Of a DNA stretch of 64,000 nucleotides, positions 19,537 to 28,664 are shown piece after piece (position 1 is the first letter of the stretch; each line of letters starts with the position of its first letter). The stretch comes from RYN-230 sp963768945 (GTDB lineage Bacteria > Actinomycetota > Actinomycetes > Streptosporangiales > Streptosporangiaceae), in the NCBI GenBank assembly GCA_963768945.1, contig CAVYJW010000005.1:124001-188000 (forward strand), given 5' to 3'. A program made the translations under genes and the position numbers. The notes under the pieces were generated by a model. The model was not told the origin of the DNA and ran no database searches. It saw only the letters and a program-made list of their open reading frames with translations.

Positions 19537-20844
19537 GTGATCGAGCGCTACACACGGCCCGAGATGGGCCGGATCTGGAGCGATGCGCACAAGTACCAGC
19601 TGTGGGCCCGGATCGAGACGCTGGTCCTGGAGGCGCACGCCAAAGCCGGGACCGTGCCGTCCGAAGCGGTAGACCCGGTCCGGGCCGCTCCGCCGCCCAC
19701 CCCGGAAGCGGTCGCTGAGGTGGAGGCGGTCACCGACCACGACGTGATCGCGTTCCTGACGGCCTGGGCGGACAACACGGCACCCCGCGAGGCCGCCGCC
19801 TACGTGCACTACGGGATGACCTCCTCCGACCTGCTGGACACGGCGCTGGCGCTGCAGCTGGCGGAGGCCACCGACCTGCTGGTGGCGGAGGCGACCGGGC
19901 TGGTCGCTGTGCTGCGCGAGCATGGCCTGGCGCACCGCGGCACGCTCCGGGTGGGGCGGACACACGGAATCCACGCCGAGCCGGACGTGTGGGGACACCG
20001 GGTGGCCGACTTCGCATTCGCCATGGCCCGCAGCCGGGACCGGCTGGCCCGGGCCCGGGACGCGGTCGCGGTCGGCAAGCTGTCCGGCCCGGTCGGCACC
20101 TACTCCAACATCGACCCGGCTATCGAGGCCACGGTCATGCCGGAGCTGGGCCTCCGCCCGGCGGACGTGGCCACCCAGGTGGTGTTCCGGGACGGCATCT
20201 CGGAGTGGATCAGCGCGCTCGCGGTGATCGCCACGGTCTGCGAGGCGATCGCGCTGGAGGTCCGGCACGGCCAGCGGACCGAGGTGCGGGAGCTGGCTGA
20301 GCCGTTCCGGGCCGGCCAGAAGGGTTCCTCGGCGATGCCGCACAAGAAGAACCCGATCCGCTCGGAGCGGATCAGCGGCATCGCCCGGATCGTCCGCGGC
20401 TACGTCACCCCGGTCCTGGAGGGCATGCCGCTCTGGCACGAGCGTGACATTTCCCACTCCAGCGTGGAGCGGATCGCGCTGCCGGACGCAGCGACCGCCA
20501 CCGACTACATGCTGAACCTGACCGCCGGGCTGGTGGAGGGCCTGGTGGTCGACGAGGCACGGATGAGGGCGAACCTGGAATCCACCGGCGGGCTCATTTA
20601 CACCTCGAGCATCCTGCTCGCCCTCGTCAACTCCGGGATGTCCCGGGAAGACGCATATGCGCTGGTCCAGGCCGCAGCCATGATCACGTGGCAGACCGGG
20701 ATGCCGCTGCGGGAATCACTCCGGGCCGAGGCCACCGCACACGGCCGCACCCTGGACGAGGCCGCGCTGGACGAGGTGTGCCGCCCAGAACGCTACGTGG
20801 CGAGGCTCGGGCCCGTCTTCGAGCGGCTGGAACGTCTCTCATGA
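19537..20844 (+). CDS. purB: Adenylosuccinate lyase
   Basis: The enzyme acts twice in purine synthesis, on SAICAR and on adenylosuccinate. The GTG at 19537 yields MIERYTRPEMGRIWSDAHKY, the family N terminus. Active-site segments are HYGMTSSDLLDTAL, RTHGIHAEPDVWGHR and the mobile signature loop GSSAMPHKKNPIRSE carrying the catalytic Ser. The product has 435 residues. The stop overlaps the purC start (ATGA), which indicates translational coupling. Confidence 0.97.
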   Translation: MIERYTRPEMGRIWSDAHKYQLWARIETLVLEAHAKAGTVPSEAVDPVRAAPPPTPEAVAEVEAVTDHDVIAFLTAWADNTAPREAAAYVHYGMTSSDLLDTALALQLAEATDLLVAEATGLVAVLREHGLAHRGTLRVGRTHGIHAEPDVWGHRVADFAFAMARSRDRLARARDAVAVGKLSGPVGTYSNIDPAIEATVMPELGLRPADVATQVVFRDGISEWISALAVIATVCEAIALEVRHGQRTEVRELAEPFRAGQKGSSAMPHKKNPIRSERISGIARIVRGYVTPVLEGMPLWHERDISHSSVERIALPDAATATDYMLNLTAGLVEGLVVDEARMRANLESTGGLIYTSSILLALVNSGMSREDAYALVQAAAMITWQTGMPLRESLRAEATAHGRTLDEAALDEVCRPERYVARLGPVFERLERLS

Positions 20845-21758
20845 GCGCCCCAGAAGCACCCGGAAGGCCGGGTGCGGATGAGCCTGCGGGGAAATACCAG
20901 AGCGGAGCGCCGCTCACGCTGCTGTACTCGGGCAAGGTCCGCGACGTCTACGGCTGGGGCGATGACCGGCTCCTGCTCGTCGCCTCCGACCGGGTGTCGG
21001 CCTACGACCATGTGCTGACCACCCCGATCCCGGACAAAGGGAAGATCCTGACCCAGCTGTCGCTGTGGTGGTTCGGGCAGCTCGCCGACCTGGTCCCGAA
21101 TCATCTCGTTAACGCGGAGATCCCCGCCGAGTTCGCCGGCCGGGCCATGGCCTGCCGCAGGCTGTCGATGGTGCCGGTGGAGTGCGTGGCGCGCGGCTAC
21201 CTGGCCGGGTCCGGGCTGCGCGAGTACCGGGCGTCCGGGTCCGTGTGCGGCGTGCCGCTGCCTCCCGGGCTCACCGACGGGTCCCGGCTGCCCGAGCCGA
21301 TCTTCACCCCGGCGACGAAGGCGCCGCGCGGGCAGCACGACGAGAACGTCCCGTTCTCGGCGGTGGCCGCGTTGGTGGGTGCCGATATCGCCGCTGAGCT
21401 GCAGCGGATCACGCTGGAGGTGTACCGGCGGGGGGCGGCCATCGCCGCGCGGCAGGGCATCCTGGTCGCCGATACCAAGATCGAGCTCGGCTTCGACCCG
21501 GGCGGGCGGTTGCTGCTGGCCGACGAGGTTCTCACCCCGGATTCGTCCCGGCTGTGGCCTGCGAGCCAGTGGCAGCCTGGCCGGCCACAAGTCTCATTCG
21601 ACAAGCAGATTGTCCGGGACTGGCTAGACTCGCCCGAGGCTGGCTGGGACAAACGGGACACGGAGCCGCCCCCAGCACTGCCTGGCCACGTGGTCGAGCA
21701 GACCCGCGCAAGTTACATCGAGGCATATGAGCGCATCACTGGACGGCAGTGGGTATGA
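20841..21758 (+). CDS. purC: SAICAR synthetase
   Basis: PurC ligates aspartate to CAIR using ATP. The ATG at 20841 overlaps the purB stop by four bases; the frame is open further upstream but only as an out-of-phase reading of purB. Conserved segments are YSGKVRDVYGWGDDRLLLVA, SDRVSAYDHVLTTPIPDKG, VECVARGYLAGSGLREY and KIELGFDPGGRLLLADE. The 305 residues match the longer PurC form found in actinobacteria and yeast, with the C-terminal QVSFDKQIVRDWL segment. Confidence 0.96.
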   Translation: MSAPEAPGRPGADEPAGKYQSGAPLTLLYSGKVRDVYGWGDDRLLLVASDRVSAYDHVLTTPIPDKGKILTQLSLWWFGQLADLVPNHLVNAEIPAEFAGRAMACRRLSMVPVECVARGYLAGSGLREYRASGSVCGVPLPPGLTDGSRLPEPIFTPATKAPRGQHDENVPFSAVAALVGADIAAELQRITLEVYRRGAAIAARQGILVADTKIELGFDPGGRLLLADEVLTPDSSRLWPASQWQPGRPQVSFDKQIVRDWLDSPEAGWDKRDTEPPPALPGHVVEQTRASYIEAYERITGRQWV

Positions 21759-21990
21759 CTGCCGTGACAGCCCGGCCACTCACCCCGCGTCGCTGACTGG
21801 GCACGGTCCGGGTGGCCCGAATCTGACTGTCGCTGAAGGGGGGACCAGGCCGGTGGAATACTGGCCTGGAACAAGTACGAGGCTTCCCGCCGGCCCGCAT
21901 CCCGCTGGGCGGGCACCGGGTGGAGGCACCCCGCCGCGACTGCGGCAGGCCGTTGACCTCGCGTTTCCGAAGGACAGGAGCTTCAACCCC

Positions 21991-23274
21991 ATGACCATTG
22001 GCCCCGAGACCTGCTACCGCGTACGAGGCGGGATCCCGCTCCAGGGAACGGTCTTCGTTCAGGGCGCCAAGAACGCGGCGCTCAAGATGATCGCCGCGTC
22101 GCTGCTCACCGGAGAAGGCCGGACCGTACTGCGCAACGTCCCCGCTATCGAGGACGTCCGCCGGGCGGTCGAACTGGCTCAGGCCGTGGGCGCGGTGGTC
22201 AAGTTCCACGAGGCCGAGCGCACCCTGGTGGTAGACGCCTCCAACCTGACCAGCTTCGTCCTGCCGGCCGAGATCGCCCGCCGGTTCCGCGGCTCGGTGC
22301 TGTTCGTGCCGGCCCTGCTGCACCGGTTCGGCGAGGCCGTCATCGAGGGCATCGGCGGCTGCAACCTGGGCAGCCGCAACCTGGACTTCCACTACCGCGG
22401 CTTCGCCCGGCTCGGCGCCGTCGTAGACGAGCGCGAAAACGAGATCCACATCAAGGCGGGCCAGCTCCGCGGGGCGCATCTGTACCTGGACACCCCGTCG
22501 CACACCGGCACCGAGAACCTGATCATGGCGGCCAGCCTGGCCCCCGGCACCACCATCATCGACAACTGCGCCCTCGAGCCGGAAGTGCTCGACGTCATCG
22601 CGTTCCTGACCAAGATGGGCGCGGACATCAGCGGCGGCGGCACCGGGTTCGTCACCGTGCGCGGGGTCAGCCAGCTGACTGCGACCGAGCACACGGTGAT
22701 GCCGGACCGGATCGACGCGGGGGTGCTGGCCATGGCGGCCGCGATCACCGGCGGCGAGCTGAACCTGGTCGGCGCCTCCCTCGAGCATTTCGGGGTAGTC
22801 CGCTGGAAGCTTGAGCAGATGGGGGTGGAATTCACCCCGAAGGGTGCCGTCCTCCAGGTCCGCCGGGAACGCACGCTGCGCCCGATCAACGTGATCACCG
22901 GCCCGTACCCTGGCTTCGCGACCGACCTCCAGTCGCCGATCATGGCGCTGAGCTGCCTGGCCGATGGCACCAGCTACATCCGGGAGACCATTTTCGACGG
23001 CCGGTACGGCCTGGTCGCGGAGCTGAACAAGATGGGTGCCAAGGTCGAGGTGGACAGCGGCAACGTTGTCATCGTGCATGGCCCGTCCACGCTCAAGGGC
23101 ACCAAGGTCGTCGCGCACGACCTGCGGACCGGGATCGCGCTCATCCTGGCCGGGCTGGGCGCGGAGGGCGAGACCGTGGTCGCGCCGGGATACCTCATCG
23201 ACCGTGGCCACGCCGCGGTCGCGGAGCGGCTCACCACCCTGGGCGCCGACATCACCGCCGAGGAAAGCGGCTGA
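21991..23274 (+). CDS. murA: UDP-N-acetylglucosamine 1-carboxyvinyltransferase
   Basis: MurA transfers enolpyruvate from PEP to UDP-GlcNAc, the first committed step of peptidoglycan synthesis. The start at ATG 21991 follows acaggag by about 12 nt; the upstream in-frame region is not conserved. The substrate Lys-Asn pair is in VQGAKNAALKMIAAS. The catalytic loop reads GIGGCNLGSRNLDFH, which keeps the active-site Cys of most MurA enzymes and the following Arg but differs from the common GARPVDLH. The end contains HDLRTGIALILAGLGAEGET. The 427 residues are normal. A variant or paralogous MurA is possible, and other copies cannot be checked here. Confidence 0.92.
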   Translation: MTIGPETCYRVRGGIPLQGTVFVQGAKNAALKMIAASLLTGEGRTVLRNVPAIEDVRRAVELAQAVGAVVKFHEAERTLVVDASNLTSFVLPAEIARRFRGSVLFVPALLHRFGEAVIEGIGGCNLGSRNLDFHYRGFARLGAVVDERENEIHIKAGQLRGAHLYLDTPSHTGTENLIMAASLAPGTTIIDNCALEPEVLDVIAFLTKMGADISGGGTGFVTVRGVSQLTATEHTVMPDRIDAGVLAMAAAITGGELNLVGASLEHFGVVRWKLEQMGVEFTPKGAVLQVRRERTLRPINVITGPYPGFATDLQSPIMALSCLADGTSYIRETIFDGRYGLVAELNKMGAKVEVDSGNVVIVHGPSTLKGTKVVAHDLRTGIALILAGLGAEGETVVAPGYLIDRGHAAVAERLTTLGADITAEESG

Positions 23275-23598
23275 CCCAGGCGGCAGCTGACCTGGCCCGG
23301 CTGAGCTGCCAGGCGGCTGACCCGCGGGCCCCCGGTGGGTCCTGCCCCGGGAAAATGTGACATTGCGCGAAACAGTCCGCCGATTCTCTTCTCCGGACGG
23401 CACGGACAGGCTACGAAATATACGATCGTGCAATCGTTGCAGCGTAAGGGTCTGACAGTGACTTCACAGCACAGGGAGTACCCCGTCAGCCGGCGGCACC
23501 TTAGGAGTTGCCGGACCATCTGACGCGTGCCCGCCGTGCCGGGCACGCGTCGTCTGTGGCGCCACTGGTCAGCCGCCAGCGCCGGGGGGTAGCCGGCC
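23275..23598. other. Intergenic region with lower GC content, downstream of murA
   Basis: About 325 bp without a supported gene. The stretch 23350-23470 has much lower GC content than its surroundings and contains A/T-rich strings such as gctacgaaatatacgat, so it may carry promoter elements for the downstream regulator. A short frame (23335-23523) is open but unsupported. A strong hairpin lies at 23522-23551. Confidence 0.5.
23522..23551. terminator. Perfect 12-bp hairpin with 6-nt loop
   Basis: gacgcgtgcccg (23522-23533) pairs perfectly with 23540-23551 across the loop ccgtgc. No T-run follows, as is common for actinobacterial hairpins. It lies 248 bp after murA and 48 bp before the next start, so it may end an upstream transcript or act as a leader structure. 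Confidence 0.6.
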
Positions 23599-24999
23599 AT
23601 GACCGGCCAGCGCCAGCCTGCGGCCGAGCTGACCATCGGCATCGTCGGGCCCCACGACCTGGTGGAACGGATCATGTTGTCCGGGAGCCCGCAGCCGAGC
23701 GGGCTGCCCGGCGGCGCCGCCCACCCCGCGGCAAATCCCCCCGGGATGTCCGGCGCCGCAGCCTCGGCCACCCCAGCCCGCAGGCTGGTGGCCGCTGCGT
23801 ACCGCAGCGAGCAGGAAGCCGCCGACAAGGTGCTGCGGCTGGGGCCGGGCATCGACGCCTGCCTGTTCGCCAGCCAGGTGCCTTACGAATACGCCCGGCG
23901 GGCCGGCACGCTCCGCGTTCCGGCCACTTACGTGCCGCTGTCCGGCAGCGCGCTGTACGCAGCCCTGCTCCGTGCGACCAGGGAACTGGGCCAGGACCTC
24001 AGCCGCATCAGCGTGGACGTGCTCAGCCGCGCTGACGTCGAGGACGCCTTCGCCGAACTGGGCGTGCCCGCCACCGGCGTGCACGTCCGGGAGGACGCAG
24101 CGAACGCGGCCACGCTGGCCGCGTTCCACGAGCGGCTCTGGCGGCGGGACGAGATCACGGTCGCCTTCACCTGCCTCCAGTCGGTCGCCCAGCGGCTGTC
24201 CGCCGCCGACGTGCCCGTCCGGACCCTGAGGCCCACCAGCAGCGCCATCCGGGCCGCCCTGCGCACGGCGACCCTGCTCGCCGGGAACCGCCGCCTGGAG
24301 GAGGCTCAGCTCGCCGTGGCCCTGGTGGAGGTGCCCACGCTGCGGGACACCTCGCGGCGGTCCTCCCCCCGGCACGCCCGCGAGGAACTACGGCTCACCG
24401 TGCACCGATTCCTGGTCCAGGAGGCCCAGCGGATGCACGCCTCGGTCAGCCCGGTCAGCGACCACTGCTTCCTGGTCACCGCGACCCGCGGCTCGCTGGC
24501 GGCGGCCACCGACGGGTTCCGGGTCCCCCCGTTCAGCGAGCGGGCCCGGACCGAGCTCGGCATAGCACTGGAAGTGGGCATCGGCATGGGCCGCACCGCG
24601 CAGGACGCGGAGACGCACGCCCAGGCGGCGCTTTCCCGGTCGCACGTGGCCGCCGGGACCCGCGGATTCGCGCTGGACCGGGAGGGGATCGCGCTGGTCC
24701 CCGCGCCACGGCACCCGGCCGCCCCGGCCGCGGAGGCCAGCCGCCCGCGCGGCCTGGAGACCCTGTCCCGGCTGGCCGACAAGCTGGCCGGCAGCGACAG
24801 CGCGCTCGTGGTCGACGCGGAAACCGCGGGCCGGGTGCTGGGGGTCACCGCCCGCACCGCCCGGCGGCTGCTGCACAGCCTGGTCGAGGAAGGGCTGGCC
24901 TGGCCGCTGCCGCCGAGCCGCGCGCCGCAGCCGGGCCGGCCGCGCCAGTTCTACCGGCTGGTCACCGAGAAACTGGAGCGCCACGGCGCCGCCCGCTGA
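23599..24999 (+). CDS. Putative regulator: ligand-type N domain, cyclase-like domain, C-terminal winged helix
   Basis: The 466-residue protein begins at ATG 23599 after a G-rich stretch. Residues 10-110 (ELTIGIVGPHDLVERIMLSG ... VPATYVPLSGSALYAALLRA) look like a two-layer ligand or receiver-like module. Residues of about 250-370 (LRLTVHRFLVQEAQRM, then ARTELGIALEVGIGMGRTAQ, AETHAQAALSRS) resemble a degenerate GGDEF-like or GTP cyclohydrolase III-like fold of the kind found in CdaR/PucR-type regulators. The end (SALVVDAETAGRVLGVTARTARRLL and on) is a winged helix. No GGDEF signature is visible, so catalysis is doubtful. It converges on the aminotransferase gene; its targets are unknown. Confidence 0.6.
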   Translation: MTGQRQPAAELTIGIVGPHDLVERIMLSGSPQPSGLPGGAAHPAANPPGMSGAAASATPARRLVAAAYRSEQEAADKVLRLGPGIDACLFASQVPYEYARRAGTLRVPATYVPLSGSALYAALLRATRELGQDLSRISVDVLSRADVEDAFAELGVPATGVHVREDAANAATLAAFHERLWRRDEITVAFTCLQSVAQRLSAADVPVRTLRPTSSAIRAALRTATLLAGNRRLEEAQLAVALVEVPTLRDTSRRSSPRHAREELRLTVHRFLVQEAQRMHASVSPVSDHCFLVTATRGSLAAATDGFRVPPFSERARTELGIALEVGIGMGRTAQDAETHAQAALSRSHVAAGTRGFALDREGIALVPAPRHPAAPAAEASRPRGLETLSRLADKLAGSDSALVVDAETAGRVLGVTARTARRLLHSLVEEGLAWPLPPSRAPQPGRPRQFYRLVTEKLERHGAAR

Positions 25000-25067
25000 C
25001 CAGCCCCGAGCACGGCGCGGCCGCGGTCAATGCCGCGCCGCGATCGATCCGTTAGAGGAAGCCTTGG

Positions 25068-26144
25068 TCAGTGGCGTCGCGGGTAGCCGCGCGCCACGGC
25101 GAGGAACGCGTCGTTCGCGTCATGGTCCCCGATCGAGATCCGCGCGCCCTCCGCGCCGAACGGCCGGACCGCGACCCCGGCCCGCGCACAGGCGGCCGCG
25201 AAGTCCTGGGTGTCCTCGCCGAGGCGCAGCCAGACGAAGTTGGCCTCGGCCGGCGGCACCGACCATCCCTGGGCGAGCAGCTCGTCCCGGACCCGGGAAC
25301 GCTCCTTGACCACCGCGTCCACCCGCTCGAGCAGTTCCGCCTCGGCGGCCAGCGACGCGATGGCCGCGGCCTGCGCGAGCGCGTTCACCGTGAACGGAAG
25401 CATGGTCTTGCGTACCGCCGCCGCCACCGGCGGCTGCGCCACGAGGAAGCCGACGCGCAGCCCGGCCAGGCCGTACGCCTTGGAGAAGGTGCGCAGCACG
25501 GCGATGTTCGGGCGGTCCCGGTACACGGCCATCCCGTCCGGTACCTGCGGGTCCCGGACGTACTCGGTGTAGGCCTCATCCAGCACGACGAGCGTGTCGG
25601 CGGGCACCCGGTCCAGGAACGCCGCGAGCTCGTCCCCGTGTACCACCGTGCCGGTCGGGTTGTTCGGGTTGCAGACGAAGATGAGCCGGGTGCGGCTGGT
25701 GACCGCGTCCGCCATGGCCGGCAGGTCGTGCGCCTCGTCCCGCAGCGGCACCGTGACCGCCACCGCCGACGACAGGCTGACGAGGGTCGGATAGGCCTCG
25801 AACGAACGCCAGGCGTAAAGCACCTCGGCGGCCGGCTCGCCGACCGCCTCCAGCAGCTGCTGGGTCACGCCGACCGATCCGCAGCCGACCACGACGTGCT
25901 CCGGTGGCACCGAGAACCGCTGGGCGATCGCCCCGGTCAGGGCCGCGGCGCCGTTGTCGGGGTAGCGGTTCACGTCCAGGGCCGCCTGCGCGATCGCCCG
26001 CGCCACTGACGGCAGCGGCCCGAACGGGGACTCGTTCGAGGACAGCTTGTAGGACCGGCCGTCCGGCGCGGACACCCGGCGGCCAGGCTGGTACGGGGCG
26101 AAGTTCTCCAGCACCGCACGGAAACGGGGTGATTCCTGGGACAC
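25068..26144 (-). CDS. HisC-family aminotransferase (histidinol-phosphate or aromatic amino acid)
   Basis: This is a fold-type I PLP enzyme of 358 residues. GTG 26144 is preceded by gggagga at good spacing. Marks are KLSSNESPFGPLPSV at the N terminus, VVVGCGSVGVTQQLLEAVGE for cofactor phosphate binding, FVCNPNNPTGTVV, VVLDEAYTEYVRD and the PLP lysine in RTFSKAYGLAGLRVGFL, with the C-terminal Arg in GARISIGDHDAND. No other his gene is adjacent. In actinobacteria, stand-alone members of this type often act on phenylalanine or other aromatic amino acids (Pat), so the exact substrate is left open. Confidence 0.87.
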   Translation of the reverse strand: MSQESPRFRAVLENFAPYQPGRRVSAPDGRSYKLSSNESPFGPLPSVARAIAQAALDVNRYPDNGAAALTGAIAQRFSVPPEHVVVGCGSVGVTQQLLEAVGEPAAEVLYAWRSFEAYPTLVSLSSAVAVTVPLRDEAHDLPAMADAVTSRTRLIFVCNPNNPTGTVVHGDELAAFLDRVPADTLVVLDEAYTEYVRDPQVPDGMAVYRDRPNIAVLRTFSKAYGLAGLRVGFLVAQPPVAAAVRKTMLPFTVNALAQAAAIASLAAEAELLERVDAVVKERSRVRDELLAQGWSVPPAEANFVWLRLGEDTQDFAAACARAGVAVRPFGAEGARISIGDHDANDAFLAVARGYPRRH

Positions 26145-26326
26145 CGGTGTCCTCCCTCGGCGGCGACCTGCACATCCTAGCCCGGCCGCGCGGCGGTTCA
26201 GGCGCCCGCCACAGTCCGTCCCCCATGTTCACGAAGGCGGTCATTGACGGCCTGGCCGCTGTGGGATCTGATCAAAGAGGGTCACCCGGGATCAGCCACG
26301 GTGGGCACACCTCCAGGGGCGGCGCC

Positions 26327-28231
26327 ATGTCCTCCCAGCCGGTCAGCAGAAGGGCGGTGCTCGCCGCGATCGGCGGCGGCGCGGCCGGGGCCGTCCTGGG
26401 CGGCGTCCTTCCTCCTGGCCGGCTGAGTGCCGCCGCAGGCAACTGGACAAGCGGGTACGTCCCGGACGGAACCACCGGGCTCAGTGCCGCGTTCCCGCTG
26501 TCCGCGGTCCGGCTGCTGGACAGCCCGCTGCGGGCCAACCAGGCGCGGAACACGAACTACCTGATGTTCGTCGACCCGGACCGGATGCTGCACACGTTCC
26601 GGCGGAACTACGGCGTGCCGTCGTCGGCCCGGCCGTGCGGCGGCTGGGAGGCGCCGGGCTCCCTGGTCCGCGGGCACTGCACCGGGCACCTGATGTCCGG
26701 GCTGGCCCTCACCTACGCCAGCACCGGGAACCAGGCCGCCGCGGACAAGGGCGCCTACCTGGTCGACCAGCTGGCCGGGCTGCAGGCCCGGGATCGCGCG
26801 GCGGGCTTCCACGACGGGTACCTGTCGGCCTCCCCGGAGAGGTTCTTCGGCCGGCTGGAGGCAGGGCTGCCGGTCTGGTCGCCGTACTACATGATCCACA
26901 AGCTCATGGCCGGGCTGATCGACCAGCATGAGCTGGCCGGGAACACCCGGGCCCTGGAGGTGGCGGCCCGGCTCGGCGACTGGGTCGGCTGGCGGACCGG
27001 CCGGCTCTCCTACGCGCACATGCAGCGGATCCTGGACATCGAGCACGGCGGCATCGCCGAGTCGCTGACCAACCTGTACCGGCTGACCTGGGACGAGAGC
27101 TACCTCCGCACGGCGGAGCGGTTCTACCACGCCCGGGTCTTCGACCCGCTGGCCCGCGGCCAGGACGACCTGCAGGGGCTGCACGCGAACACCAACATCC
27201 CGAAGATAATCGCCTGCATCCGGATCTGGGAGGAAACCGGGGACCTCCGCTATCACGACATCGGCACCAACTTCTGGCGGATCGTCACTGATCACCACGC
27301 CTACGTCATCGGCGGGACCAGCAATTACGAGCACTGGCACGCGCCCGGCGTCATCGCCGGGCAATTGAGCAACCGCACCTGCGAGAACTGCTGCAGTTAC
27401 AACATGCTGAAGCTGACCCGGCTACTGCACTTCCACCAGCCGGACCGGGTGGACCTGCTCGATTACTACGAGCGGACGCTGTTCAACCAGATGCTGGGCG
27501 AGCAGGATCCGCGGTCCGCGCACGGCTTCAACATCTACTACACGGGCCTGTCACCGGCCGCCTTCAAACGGCAGCCGCCCTTCATGGGCACCAACCCGGA
27601 CGTCTACTCGACCAACTACCACAATTTCTCCTGCGACGACGCGACCGGGATGGAGACCCAGTCCAAGTTCGCCGACACCATCTACTCACGGGACGCGGGC
27701 GGCCTGTTCGTCAACCTGTTCATCCCGTCCGAGGTCCGGTGGGCCGCGGCGGGGATGACGATCCGGCAGGAAACGGGCTTCCCGGACGAGCCCGCCACCC
27801 ATCTCACGGTCGTCTCCGGCTCGGCCCGGATGGCCGTGCGGGTCCGGCTGCCGGGCTGGCTGGCCGGGCCGGGCCGGGCCTGGGTGAACGGCGAGCCGCT
27901 GGCCGGCCCGCTCGCGCCGGGCACCTGGCTGGTCATCGAGCGGCTGTGGCGGCCCGGGGACCGGGTGGACGTGAGCCTGCCGATGGCGCTCGCGCTGAAC
28001 CGGACGCCGGACCGGCCCGGGGTGCAGGCCGTCACCTATGGCCCAGTCGTGCTCAGCGGCGGCTACGGCGGTGTCGAATCCATGCCGATGCCCCGGCTGA
28101 CCTCGGAGTCCGTGACCCGGATTCCCGGGCGGCGGCTGCGGTTCGCGGCCACCGCGGGCGGCCACCGCGTCGAGCTCATCCCGATCGCGCGGATGCATCA
28201 TCAGCATTACAACGTGTACTGGCTGACCTGA
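26327..28231 (+). CDS. Exported GH127-family glycosidase (beta-L-arabinofuranosidase-like, DUF1680)
   Basis: The 634-residue protein starts at ATG 26327 with a twin-arginine signal (VSRRAVLAAIGGGAAGAVLG), so a folded enzyme is exported. The DUF1680/GH127 body has an alpha/alpha-barrel with HTFRRNYGVPSSA, RGHCTGHLMSGLALTYA, YYMIHKLMAGLIDQHE and HANTNIPKIIACIRIWEETG, plus the Cys-rich stretch NRTCENCCSYNMLKLTRLL. In characterised GH127, a Glu and three Cys bind zinc and one Cys is the nucleophile; the E-x-C pair and neighbouring Cys fit that site. A beta-sandwich follows. It probably removes arabinofuranose from plant or cell-wall glycans. The gene is divergent from the aminotransferase. Confidence 0.88.
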   Translation: MSSQPVSRRAVLAAIGGGAAGAVLGGVLPPGRLSAAAGNWTSGYVPDGTTGLSAAFPLSAVRLLDSPLRANQARNTNYLMFVDPDRMLHTFRRNYGVPSSARPCGGWEAPGSLVRGHCTGHLMSGLALTYASTGNQAAADKGAYLVDQLAGLQARDRAAGFHDGYLSASPERFFGRLEAGLPVWSPYYMIHKLMAGLIDQHELAGNTRALEVAARLGDWVGWRTGRLSYAHMQRILDIEHGGIAESLTNLYRLTWDESYLRTAERFYHARVFDPLARGQDDLQGLHANTNIPKIIACIRIWEETGDLRYHDIGTNFWRIVTDHHAYVIGGTSNYEHWHAPGVIAGQLSNRTCENCCSYNMLKLTRLLHFHQPDRVDLLDYYERTLFNQMLGEQDPRSAHGFNIYYTGLSPAAFKRQPPFMGTNPDVYSTNYHNFSCDDATGMETQSKFADTIYSRDAGGLFVNLFIPSEVRWAAAGMTIRQETGFPDEPATHLTVVSGSARMAVRVRLPGWLAGPGRAWVNGEPLAGPLAPGTWLVIERLWRPGDRVDVSLPMALALNRTPDRPGVQAVTYGPVVLSGGYGGVESMPMPRLTSESVTRIPGRRLRFAATAGGHRVELIPIARMHHQHYNVYWLT

Positions 28232-28280
28232 CCGGTGGCTGCCGGGGTGGCTGGGTCTGCCCGGTGGTATAGCCGGTAGG

Positions 28281-28292
28281 TAGAGTGACTGC
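28281..28292 (+). promoter_or_regulatory. Putative leaderless promoter box of the BlaI-family gene
   Basis: TAGAGT at 28281-28286 lies 6 nt before the GTG at 28293. A short direct repeat (ggtaggtag) overlaps its left side. Confidence 0.45.
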
Positions 28293-28658
28293 GTGAACCG
28301 ACTGGGCGAACTAGAACGAGCCATCATGGACGTTCTCTGGGAAAGCGAGACTCAGCTCACAGTGCGCCAGGTTGGCAGTAGGCTTACCGACCGGGATCTG
28401 GCTCACACCACGGTGATGACCGTCCTGGACCGATTGGCCAAGAAAGGGTTCGCCCGGCGAGAGCGGGACGGACGGGCCTGGCTGTACCGAGCCGCAGCGA
28501 GCCGGGAAGCATACGTCACCGAGCTGATGCTTTTCGCCCTCGACCAGACCGGCGACCGGTCGGCCGCGCTTGCGAGTTTCGCCCGCCGCGTGTCTGGCAA
28601 TGAGGCGCGGGTGCTGCGACGAGCCCTGGAGACAGGCGGAGATCCCGCCAGGAGCTGA
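28293..28658 (+). CDS. BlaI/MecI-family transcriptional repressor
   Basis: The 121-residue protein from GTG 28293 has the BlaI winged helix (LGELERAIMDVLWESETQLT, QVGSRLTDRDLAHTTVMTVL, DRLAKKGFARRERDGRAWLY) and a short C-terminal dimerisation helix (YVTELMLFALDQTGDRSAAL). In staphylococci such repressors are cleaved when the partner M56 receptor senses beta-lactams. In actinobacteria the BlaI/M56 pair is widespread and also linked to respiration and copper. The M56 gene follows after 6 bp, so the two are co-transcribed. Confidence 0.93.
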   Translation: MNRLGELERAIMDVLWESETQLTVRQVGSRLTDRDLAHTTVMTVLDRLAKKGFARRERDGRAWLYRAAASREAYVTELMLFALDQTGDRSAALASFARRVSGNEARVLRRALETGGDPARS

Positions 28659-28664
28659 CCTTTC

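Noticed and set aside
23335..23523. 62-residue open frame upstream of the regulator
   Set aside because: No ribosome site, no recognisable domain, and unusual composition compared with genes in the window.
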